This document shows positions 1 through 7,000 of a stretch of DNA of 8,755 bases, in pieces. The notes beneath the pieces are model-generated. The model worked only from the letters and a program-made list of their open reading frames with translations, searched no databases and had not been told where the DNA came from. Made by a program: the position numbers and the translations under genes. This stretch comes from Candidatus Zixiibacteriota bacterium. Its GTDB lineage: Bacteria; Zixibacteria; MSB-5A5; GN15; FEB-12. The stretch spans positions 1 to 8,755 of the forward strand of contig QNAF01000105.1 in NCBI GenBank assembly GCA_003641405.1. The letters are read 5' to 3'. Within the stretch, counting starts at the first letter, position 1, and the number at the start of each line of letters is the position of its first letter.

Positions 1-169
1 AGTTGGATCTGATCGGCTTGTTCGCCGCTCCTGTAACCGAGATTGTCTGACCGAATCCTTTGACTTTGATGATAGTCATGCTGAAAATCACGGTGCATAG
101 CATCAAAGCCAGGCCAATAACCACGCCGGCTGCCACTGATCGATACTGCTGCTTGTTAAATGCCTCCAT
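1..169 (-). CDS. SIMPL (DUF541) domain protein, N-terminal fragment
   Basis: This is the first 56 codons of a gene that runs off the left edge of the window. The start is the ATG at 167-169, preceded by a purine-rich Shine-Dalgarno stretch (AAGGAAGGTG, 174-183). The product has a short polar N-terminus (MEAFNKQQYRS), one hydrophobic segment at about residues 12-34 that should act as a signal anchor, then VKGFGQTISVTGAANKPIRS. The segment ISVTGAANKPI matches the opening strand of SIMPL/DUF541 proteins, which usually read 'isVtGsaek.i.sD'. Family members are periplasmic or membrane-anchored proteins, often without a defined biochemical role. The usual Asp after the serine is Asn here. Most of the domain lies outside the window, so the assignment rests on this short match and the anchor layout. 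It is transcribed divergently from the fibronectin-repeat gene. Confidence 0.7.
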   Translation of the reverse strand, partial: MEAFNKQQYRSVAAGVVIGLALMLCTVIFSMTIIKVKGFGQTISVTGAANKPIRSN

Positions 170-182
170 TGCTCACCTTCCT

Positions 183-225
183 TGAGTTAAGTTGACTACC
201 TTCACTGAGTTATACTGACGTTCAC
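183..225. repeat. Imperfect tandem direct repeat in the SIMPL promoter and leader
   Basis: Two adjacent units, 183-205 and 206-225, share TGAGTTA at their start, TGAC in the middle and TTCAC at their end, with small spacing differences between the blocks. They cover the candidate -10 box and leader of the SIMPL gene. A regulator binding site is possible, but the units are short and could be chance or a local duplication. Confidence 0.35.
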
Positions 226-238
226 CGGATGAGATCAA
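209..238 (-). promoter_or_regulatory. Candidate sigma70-type promoter for the SIMPL gene
   Basis: Read on the minus strand there is TTGATC (233-238) and TATAAC (209-214), separated by 18 bases. They match TTGACA at four of six positions and TATAAT at five of six. The expected transcript start near 202 gives a leader of about 33 nt before the ATG at 169, which is a plausible length. The -10 box lies in the second copy of a short imperfect direct repeat (183-225). Confidence 0.35.
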
Positions 239-513
239 ATGAGACCGTCGAATCTGAATTCCATTCCCAGTATGGACAATCTTGCCTGATGAATAACATG
301 CCCTGACACTCGTCTGTTCATCTTCTATTCATTGCCCTATTAACGAACAGAGCAACTACCCATCACTTCAACTAATACCTTACATGATACCCGCTAACTA
401 CTGAAGTGTCAACTTCTTAGCGATACCATTCGCGCTTGGCCTGCATTTTGTAAATAGAACTGAGCTAACTTGAAACAAGCTGAAACACTAAAGGCTTTAG
501 ATAGGGAAACAGA

Positions 514-2817
514 ATGAAGATTGCAATTTCTGAGAGATTAGTAAAAGTAGCTTTCCTGCTTGCGCTCAACATGCTTTTGTTCACCATCAGCGCTGGCGCC
601 GCGCTAAGAGCCCCTGCGGCAACACCTAATTCCGTAACCCTTGCCTGGACAGCTCCGGGTGACGATGGCGACGTGGGTACCGCCGGTCAGTACGACATCC
701 GGTACTCCACAAGCAACATAACCGTAAGCAACTGGGCTTCGGCAACCCAGGTCACCGGAGAGCCATCACCACAGATAGCCGGAAGCGCCGAGGAACTCGA
801 TATAACCGGGTTAACACCTTCCACTATCTACTACTTTGCAATCATGACAGCCGACGAAGTCCCCAACTGGTCGGGGCTGTCAAACATAGTAAGCAAGAGT
901 ACATCTGCCGAAGAGACCCCTCCGGGTGCTGTCGCTGACCTGAGCACTGGCAGCGCCACTGCCAATTCTCTGACGTTATCCTGGACAGCCCCGGGCGATG
1001 ACAGTACGAGCGGCATGGCATCTCAGTACGATATTCGCTATTCAACTTCGCTGATCACATCCGCGAACTGGAACGGAGCCACCCAAGTTTCCGGCGAGAC
1101 GGCACCTCAGACCGCCGGGGCTTCGGAGTCCTTCGTTGTGAGCGGATTGGCACCAAATACAATATACTACTTCGCAATCATGACAGCCGATGAGGTTCCC
1201 AACTGGTCGAGCCTGTCCAACGTGCCAAATGGAGCAACCTCAACTGAAACAACACCACCAGCCGTTATCGCCAACCTTGGCGTCTCAAGCACAACTGAAC
1301 ATACCGCTACGCTCTCCTGGACTGCCCCTGGTGATGACGGTAACACCGGTACTGCAACCCAGTATGATATACGTTTCCATACAGTCGCTATCAACGCCGG
1401 CAACTGGGATGCAGCTCCTCAGGCAACTGGCGAACCATCCCCGCAGCTTGGCGGTTCCCTTGAAAGCTTCACCGTGTCCGGACTGAATTCAACGACAACT
1501 TATTACTTTGCTATAAGGACTGCCGATGAAATCCCCAACTGGTCGGGAGTATCAAACTCACCAGAAGGCACGACTTCCGCTGATGCCACCTCTCCGCTTG
1601 TAGTCGCAAACTTGAATGTCGGAATGCCAACCCCCACGTCTCTTATGATTGTCTGGACTGCCCCGGGAGACGATGGATCAGACGGCACTGCTGCACAGTA
1701 CGACATCCGGTATGCTCTTTCATCAATCACCGAAGCAAACTGGAGTGCCGCCACCCAAATCAGCGGCGAACCGTCACCACATATCGCCGGAACGCCAGAA
1801 TCACTGACCGTTACCGGATTGGTTGAAGGGCAGATGTATTATTTCGCTCTTAAGACAGCAGACGAAGCTCCCAATTGGTCCGGCCTGTCCAACGTTGCCG
1901 GCGGTTCCACCGAAACCGACACAACTCCCCCTTCGACGATCAACGACCTGTCGGCCTCAGCCGGACAGAACGACGGCGATCTGGAACTTACTTGGACGTC
2001 TCCCGGAGACGATGGCAGTGTGGGTACAGCCTGGGTCTATTTCATCAGATACTCCCCTGAGCCTATTGACGAAGCAAACTGGGAATCGGCAGCAGTGCTG
2101 ATCTCTCCGCCGTCGCCGCTTCCTGCAGGAACTTCACAGGAAGCGACTATCTCGTCACTTGTACCGGGAGCGACATACTACGTAGCCGCCAGAGCATACG
2201 ATGATGCTTCCAATGAATCCGAACTCTCGAATGTTGCCACGGGCGAAGCCAAGTGGAGTTTTCCTTTGGCAAACGAAGATATAGCTCAACCATGTTCACC
2301 TGCCTGCAACGCAGTAGTACCGACAACACAGCCGTTACTAACGGTCGAGAATGCTAACTCTGCCACCGACAACATGTATTGTTTCGAAGTTGCAACCGAC
2401 TCGAATTTCTTCGGTCTGGTAGCCAGCGAAGTGGTCTCTCAGGAAATGGGCGGGACTACTTCGTGGAAGATTTCTGCAAGACTCCAATCCAATCAGGAGT
2501 ATTTCTGGAGAGTAGGAACAAACCTTGACGGCTACAGTCAAACATCCAATTTTAGAGTTGAATCATTCACTCATGCCTACCCGAATCCCGTGAGACCGTC
2601 CCTCGGCCAACAAGCCACCTTCACGGATCTCCCTGAAGGTGGTGATCTTGTTGTTATGAGTCTCTCCGGTAATGTCATCAGAAGCTGGGACAATCTCAGC
2701 GGCAATGATATCGTTTGGAACATCACCAACGAGACCGGAAGCCAGGTAGCCACCGGTACCTACCTTTGGTACGTGCCCGACACCGCAACCAAAGGCAAAC
2801 TTGTAGTTGTCCGGTAA
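514..2817 (+). CDS. Secreted fibronectin type III repeat protein with type IX-like sorting domain
   Basis: This 767-aa exported surface protein has no visible enzymatic domain. A signal peptide occupies residues 1 to about 29 (hydrophobic core VAFLLALNMLLFTISAGA). Five fibronectin III domains follow, marked by WTAPGDD at residues 45, 157, 269 and 381 and WTSPGDD at 494, a period of 112-113 aa; each also has a YDIRYS-like strand, a TYYFAI-like strand and NWS..SN or NES.LSN. Residues about 581-686 form a further Ig/FN3-like domain with a W...L.....YFWRV signature and three Cys (594, 598, 623). Residues 688-767 resemble a Por/type IX C-terminal sorting domain (AYPNPVRPS, later GTYLWYVPD, ending GKLVVVR); FlgD-Ig-like folds look similar. 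Such tails direct outer-membrane passage and surface attachment in Bacteroidota. Adhesion or scaffolding is my inference. Start support: AGGGA six bases upstream and an immediate signal peptide. Confidence 0.9.
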   Translation: MKIAISERLVKVAFLLALNMLLFTISAGAALRAPAATPNSVTLAWTAPGDDGDVGTAGQYDIRYSTSNITVSNWASATQVTGEPSPQIAGSAEELDITGLTPSTIYYFAIMTADEVPNWSGLSNIVSKSTSAEETPPGAVADLSTGSATANSLTLSWTAPGDDSTSGMASQYDIRYSTSLITSANWNGATQVSGETAPQTAGASESFVVSGLAPNTIYYFAIMTADEVPNWSSLSNVPNGATSTETTPPAVIANLGVSSTTEHTATLSWTAPGDDGNTGTATQYDIRFHTVAINAGNWDAAPQATGEPSPQLGGSLESFTVSGLNSTTTYYFAIRTADEIPNWSGVSNSPEGTTSADATSPLVVANLNVGMPTPTSLMIVWTAPGDDGSDGTAAQYDIRYALSSITEANWSAATQISGEPSPHIAGTPESLTVTGLVEGQMYYFALKTADEAPNWSGLSNVAGGSTETDTTPPSTINDLSASAGQNDGDLELTWTSPGDDGSVGTAWVYFIRYSPEPIDEANWESAAVLISPPSPLPAGTSQEATISSLVPGATYYVAARAYDDASNESELSNVATGEAKWSFPLANEDIAQPCSPACNAVVPTTQPLLTVENANSATDNMYCFEVATDSNFFGLVASEVVSQEMGGTTSWKISARLQSNQEYFWRVGTNLDGYSQTSNFRVESFTHAYPNPVRPSLGQQATFTDLPEGGDLVVMSLSGNVIRSWDNLSGNDIVWNITNETGSQVATGTYLWYVPDTATKGKLVVVR
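613..2247 (+). repeat. Five-unit fibronectin III coding repeat, period about 336 bp
   Basis: The units are anchored on tryptophan codons at 646, 982, 1318, 1654 and 1993, so spacing is exactly 336 bp three times and then 339 bp. The protein pattern is strongly conserved (WTAPGDD, YDIRY, YYFAI.TADE.PNWS), while the DNA differs mostly at third codon positions. Units 1 to 4 are close relatives. Unit 5 is more diverged: it has WTSPGDD, IRYSPEPID and an AARAYDDASNES ending. Confidence 0.9.
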
Positions 2818-2832
2818 GTACCACTCCCCGTA

Positions 2833-2853
2833 GGACGAGCAATAAGCCCGTCT
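2833..2853 (+). terminator. Weak hairpin just after the fibronectin-repeat gene
   Basis: GACGAGC (2834-2840) can pair with GCCCGTC (2846-2852) around the loop AATAA, with one A-C mismatch. A C-rich tract follows instead of a T tract, so this is at best a weak terminator or a 3'-end stabilising structure. Confidence 0.2.
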
Positions 2854-2880
2854 CCCCCCCGCCAGCATACATCTCTCCTT

Positions 2881-2906
2881 GCTCGCCGCATATGCCCTCG
2901 GCGGGC
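2881..2906. terminator. GC-rich hairpin between the fibronectin-repeat and membrane-protein genes
   Basis: GCTCGCCG (2881-2888) pairs with CGGCGGGC (2899-2906) over eight base pairs, with one T-G wobble and a 10-base loop. It lies 63 bp after the stop at 2817. The following bases are AATTGTCT, not a clean T tract, so a canonical intrinsic terminator is not shown. It may be a stable 3' end or a weak terminator. Confidence 0.35.
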
Positions 2907-3065
2907 AATTGTCTGTGCATCCGATTTCGCAGTCTTGCAGTTGACTGTGCATGGGGCTCACCAGAATCCAAGCGAGCCAAACGTCTAACTTCTTATCAAC
3001 TCACCAGTTCCCGATTCATACAAACCATCGACGGGCTCGGCATGATATCTGCAGTTACAGCCTGC

Positions 3066-3069
3066 GGAG
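3066..3069 (+). promoter_or_regulatory. Ribosome binding site fixing the membrane-protein start
   Basis: GGAG lies eight bases before the ATG at 3078. An in-frame ATG at 3042 and earlier ones back to 2715 have no comparable site, and the earliest overlaps the fibronectin-repeat gene. This supports the 3078 start. Confidence 0.6.
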
Positions 3070-3077
3070 ATAATATC

Positions 3078-3551
3078 ATGGAACAAACCGCTGCCCAGAT
3101 TTTTGCTTATAGTTCGCTACTCCAATCATCCGGTCTGATTGGCATCGCTATACTTTTCCTCATAATGGGGATTAGAGACATCCGTGAAGAACGCTTCGAG
3201 GGCTACTTTTCCCTGATTCTGTCCGTGTTCTTTGCCATCGCACATGTTTTTCATCTATCCAATCTCCCCACCAAGGGCATTCTCAGCAGCCCCATTGGGC
3301 AGATCAATGGTTGGATCTGGTTCTCAGTGCTTCTTGCGCCAGCCCTTATTGCCCTGTTCGTCCTTAGAGGGATAGTGAACTTCATGACTTCCAATTCGCG
3401 TCTTGGTCTGGTGAAGTTGTTCTTTGGCTTGACGCTCCTATGCTATCTCTTCATGCTCGGCAATGGTTGGGCTGTGGACATCAAAGCCATCATCACTGTT
3501 ATCTGGCTCCTGCTGCTCTTCAAGATCGAACTGGGTGTACTAACCGACTAG
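3078..3551 (+). CDS. Small polytopic membrane protein of unknown function
   Basis: This 157-aa, strongly hydrophobic protein should sit in the inner membrane. Four or five membrane segments can be drawn: about residues 16-32 (SGLIGIAILFLIMGI), 42-60 (GYFSLILSVFFAIAHVF), 79-98 (WIWFSVLLAPALIALFVL), 110-128 (GLVKLFFGLTLLCYLFML) and 134-150 (DIKAIITVIWLLLLFKI). Basic and acidic residues cluster between the first two (RDIREERFEG). There is no signal peptide and no motif that I recognise. The open frame extends upstream to 2715, but that part overlaps the fibronectin-repeat gene and has no ribosome binding site; GGAG before 3078 decides the start. A hairpin and T tract overlap the stop codon, so the gene probably ends a transcript. 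Spacing of 260 bp from the gene before and 528 bp to the gene after argues against tight coupling. I do not recognise the family. Confidence 0.7.
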   Translation: MEQTAAQIFAYSSLLQSSGLIGIAILFLIMGIRDIREERFEGYFSLILSVFFAIAHVFHLSNLPTKGILSSPIGQINGWIWFSVLLAPALIALFVLRGIVNFMTSNSRLGLVKLFFGLTLLCYLFMLGNGWAVDIKAIITVIWLLLLFKIELGVLTD

Positions 3552-3564
3552 TTCGCTTTTTCTT
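3527..3564 (+). terminator. Intrinsic terminator overlapping the membrane-protein stop codon
   Basis: CGAACTGG (3527-3534) pairs with CTAGTTCG (3548-3555) over eight base pairs including one G-T wobble, and CTTTTTCTT (3556-3564) follows directly. The stop codon TAG (3549-3551) lies inside the 3' arm. The layout is that of a rho-independent terminator for the membrane-protein transcript, although the stem is only moderately GC-rich. Confidence 0.5.
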
Positions 3565-3724
3565 GGACCAAGTCAGTTCCATCTTCATCGCAGCAATTGC
3601 GCCCCGATCGGTCCGCAACTATGCCGCTCTCATAAGCTAAAACCTGTCATCTCAATATCATCCTTCAGATATTCATAATGCCTAACGACGCCTCTTATCG
3701 TGCGTAAGCAAGCTGCAATATGCC

Positions 3725-3754
3725 TTGACGATATGAGGAAACCCGCTATATTTG
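3725..3754 (+). promoter_or_regulatory. Promoter candidate for the metalloprotease gene
   Basis: TTGACG (3725-3730) and TATATT (3747-3752) are separated by 16 bases, each matching the sigma70 consensus at five of six positions. The same site also reads TATATTTG (3747-3754), a perfect fit to the TAnnTTTG -7 element of Bacteroidota, with TTG 19 bases upstream of it. It is the best promoter match I found in the window. It would give a 5' leader of roughly 320 nt before the ATG at 4080. Confidence 0.45.
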
Positions 3755-3836
3755 GTTTTGAAGGCGACTATTCAGGGGATTCGCGACAGCTTGATTGCCG
3801 TTGCTTTGCCACGTCGACCTCATTTCCAGTTTCAGT

Positions 3837-3888
3837 ACCGACAAGCCTGCATCTGCTTAATGGGAGGCGGGACTGACAGACTGTCGGT
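3837..3888 (+). promoter_or_regulatory. Possible structured leader element
   Basis: ACCGACA (3837-3843) is perfectly complementary to TGTCGGT (3882-3888). Inside it GCCT (3845-3848) can pair with AGGC (3865-3868). The same TGTCGG can instead fold back on CTGACA (3873-3878) around the loop GAC, so the two pairings exclude each other. A 7-bp match is not rare in a leader of this length, and I recognise no known riboswitch class, so this is only a candidate. Confidence 0.2.
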
Positions 3889-4068
3889 GAACTCTTCAAT
3901 GGACTAACGAAGCCAAGTGTGTTGAAAATCGCCAATCGTCAGTATTTTCGAGCAAATCTGCTGTATGCGCTGTTAATCAATAAGGACACCGTTGCCTTAC
4001 AAAATGTACTTGTCATACGGTCATCCCTATGGCACAATCCTGCGTGTCAGCGAAAGAATGTAACATCT

Positions 4069-4072
4069 GGAG
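4069..4072 (+). promoter_or_regulatory. Ribosome binding site fixing the metalloprotease start
   Basis: GGAG lies seven bases before the ATG at 4080. The in-frame ATG at 4029 has no purine-rich site before it and would add 17 residues (MAQSCVSAKE...) ahead of an already complete signal peptide. The 4080 start is therefore preferred. Confidence 0.7.
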
Positions 4073-4079
4073 AATTGCG

Positions 4080-7000
4080 ATGAGCAAAAACAGCAGCGGA
4101 AACACAGCGAAAGAACTCATATACGAAACAACTAGGTTTGTGCTGCTGGCACTTGTGCTCTTGCTTTCGATGTCCGCGACGACCATCGCGGCTCAGGCTG
4201 ACGAAGGCTACTCGGGAGTGAACCTTGAACGCGCAGTGAAAGCAAGTAATGCGCTTAGCGAGCTGAAATCTTCGTATCCGGGTGTACGCGAGTATAGCAA
4301 CGGACCACTTGTAACACGGCTATATGGCACAGCGTTTGGTCATGGATATTCACCCCGGGCTGTTGCTGAACAATTCAGGACGCAGTGGGCTGAAGCATTT
4401 GGCGTGTCCCCACAAGACCTGGTACCGGGGAACCTTACACAGAATCGAATAGTATCGCAGCCTGTCATGTACAACCCGATTACGGACTCTTACAAGTTCA
4501 CCATGCTGTACTACTCTCAGTATCATGACGGAGTACCAGTTTACGGATCGGAACTGCGTCTGCTTGTACGTAATGAACCGGAGTTCCCGCTGGTTTTGGC
4601 TATATCAACGCTACGTGATCTTGGAGATTTCGCTTTCGGTGTTCGCAGCACAGATGCACATTCATTCACCGCGGAACAGGCCGCAAGAACTGATGAGCCG
4701 GAACTTACAGCGTTTTCAAAACAGGAAACCGTGATCTGGGCCGGCAGTGAGAATGAACTGACCAAACCACTAATCGCTGTGACTTTTATCGGCCAATCAG
4801 ATTTCCCCGAGAAATTCCGCTATGTCGTTGATCCCAGCACCGGCGACATCCTCCACAAAAAGGATTTGATCATATTTGAAGACGTTGTTGGCAATGTCAG
4901 CGGCTGGGGAACTCCCGGCCCCAAGGAAATGAACTGCACGCCTTCAGCGTTGACACCTCTCCCCTACGCTCTCGTTAGCATCGATGGTGGCAACTCAGCC
5001 TACGCCGATGAGAATGGTGACTTCACCATAGCCAATGATGGCACATCCCCTGTGTCGCTGTTGTCTCCTGTCGCCGGTATGTATTTCGAAGTCCATAACT
5101 ACTTCGGTTCCGATGACGTAGACACACTGTTGGTGACACCACCCGGCCCGGCCGATTTCGTTCACACTGACGACGACGAATGGACACGGGCACAATTCAA
5201 TGGCTATCTGAACGCCAACGAGGTCCGCGACTTCGCTCTTAAGTACAACCCGGTGTATCCCACAGTTCATAATCAGACAGGGTTTGATGTCAATGTGAAT
5301 CGTTCTGGTGGATACTGCCCCGGCAATGCCTGGTACGATGGGAGTTCCCTTAATTTCTGCTCCTCGTCTCTGAGCTACGGAAACACAAGTTTTGCCAGCG
5401 TGGCACAGCACGAGTACGGCCATCACCTGATTGCGATGGGCGGAAGTGGACAAGGTCAATACGGCGAGGGCATGGCGGACTGTGTTGCTATGTTGATCGC
5501 GGATGATGCGGGCCTCGGGTATGGCTTTTACAAGAACCAGTGCTCAACACCTCTCCGGAACGCAGACAATGACATGCAATACCCCTGCGAAGGTGAGATT
5601 CACTATTGCGGCCAGCTTCTCTCCGGATGTGTCTGGGACACACGCAATGAGCTGGTAATCACGGAACCGGGGCGTTACATTGATACGCTGGCAAATCTCA
5701 CTATCAACAGTATTTTGCTGCATACCGGCACATCGATTACTCCTCAGATCACCATTGACTTCCTGACACTGGATGACGACGATGCCAGCATATCAAATGG
5801 CACACCACATACAGAAGAAATCTGTACTGGTTTTGGCGCTCATGGCATGAGTTGCCCGGAATTTGCACCAATATCTTTTACTTTCCCGGACGGCCGTCCC
5901 GAGACGTTGCTGCCTGATGTTGCAACCAACGTAAGAGTAGTCATGGTTGCTATTACCGCCGAGCCTGTTGCCGGTTCCGCTGAGTTATACTACTCCGTCA
6001 ATGGCGCTCCATTCCTAAGTGGGGTGATGACCGAAGTACGTCCTAACGACTATCTTGCTACCTTACCCGGCGTCGGTTGCGACAGTAATATAGAGTGGTA
6101 CATCACGGCTGAAGCCGTAGATATGGGCCAGTACATCAGCCCACCCACGGCTCCTTCCGTGGCATACTACACAATAGTGGCTACTTTATTTGCGCCAATC
6201 TTCACAGATAATTTCGAGACAAGTATGGGCTGGACTGTTTCCGGAGACGCCACTGGTGGCCTCTGGGAGCGTGGCGTTCCGGCGGGTAACGGAGGTCGCG
6301 GCGATCCGCCAACTGACGCTGACGGGTCGGGACAATGCTACCTTACTGAGAACAGATACAATTGCTGTGATGTCGATTTCGGCACCATGAGTCTGACATC
6401 ACCTACCATCGATCTATCGGAAGGCGATGCACGGATCTCCTACTACCGCTGGTATTCCAACGACATGGGGAATGATCCGAATAATGACATTTTCGAAGTC
6501 TATATATCCAACGATGACGGCGGGTCCTGGGTCCTAGTGGAACAACTTGGACCCATCGACCAGGCATCCGGAGGATGGCACTACCATCATTTCTCCGTCA
6601 GTGACTTTGTGACTCCGACAGCACTGATAAAAGTGCGATTTGATCCCTCTGATCTGAATGAACCCTCTATTGTCGAAGCCGGCATCGACGCCTTCAAGAT
6701 TGTCACCTACGAATGTGACCCGTTCGCTGACTCCGATGAGGATGGCGTTCTCAATACTATCGATAACTGTCCGTACGACGCCAATGCTGACCAACTTGAT
6801 ACGGACGATGATGGATACGGCGATGTCTGTGACAACTGTCAGTACGACACCGACAATGATGCGGACCTCGATGGCCATTGTGGCGATGTTGATAACTGCC
6901 CGGCTATTACCAATCCGCATCAATTCGATGATGACAGTGACACCCTCGGCGATGAGTGCGACAACTGTCCATATGTTGCCAACATCGACCAGGCCGATTA

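Larger units (their letters stand above)
170..513. other. Divergent intergenic region between the SIMPL and fibronectin-repeat genes
   Basis: This is 344 bp without a supportable gene on either strand. It holds the SIMPL ribosome binding site and promoter candidate near its left end, and the ribosome binding site AGGGA (503-507) six bases before the ATG at 514. A perfect 7-bp inverted repeat (CACTTCA 364-370, TGAAGTG 402-408) encloses 31 bases, and an overlapping tight hairpin is GAAGT-GTCA-ACTTC (403-416). I find no convincing promoter for the fibronectin-repeat gene. Confidence 0.6.
3552..4079. other. Long non-coding region upstream of the metalloprotease
   Basis: This is 528 bp with stop codons in all forward frames and no supportable gene; the only short open frames lack ribosome binding sites. 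It carries the tail of the membrane-protein terminator at its left end, a promoter candidate at 3725-3752, and about 320 bp of leader with several possible pairings (3837-3888). A weaker promoter-like pair is TTGAAA (3922-3927) and TATTTT (3943-3948) with a 15-base spacer. No tRNA, CRISPR repeat or mobile-element end is visible. Confidence 0.6.

Noticed and set aside
613..2247. CRISPR-like or satellite repeat suggested by the regular 336-bp period
   Set aside because: The period is that of the coding fibronectin III units. The DNA is diverged at third positions and in frame throughout.
2563..2961. Minus-strand open frame of 132 codons across the end of the fibronectin-repeat gene
   Set aside because: It is mostly antisense to clear coding sequence, has no recognisable domain and no good ribosome binding site.
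2715..3077. Upstream extension of the membrane-protein reading frame to an ATG at 2715
   Set aside because: It overlaps the end of the fibronectin-repeat gene, lacks a ribosome binding site, and encodes a Pro/Ser/Cys-rich stretch unlike a conserved protein. The GGAG-supported ATG at 3078 starts directly before the hydrophobic protein.
3860..3907. Tiny open frame of 15 codons in the protease leader, a possible leader peptide
   Set aside because: There is no ribosome binding site before the ATG and no regulatory codon run such as repeated amino-acid codons.
4029..4079. Earlier ATG at 4029 for the metalloprotease
   Set aside because: No ribosome binding site precedes it, and it would add 17 residues in front of a signal peptide that is complete from 4080, where GGAG lies at the right distance.
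3760..4079. Known riboswitch in the protease leader, such as a cyclic di-GMP type
   Set aside because: I compared the leader with the conserved core as I remember it, and only a few short GC blocks match; the defining core sequences are absent.
4995..5459. Minus-strand open frame of 154 codons opposite the protease catalytic domain
   Set aside because: The plus strand here encodes the conserved catalytic region including HEYGHH. The antisense frame is a by-product of codon composition.
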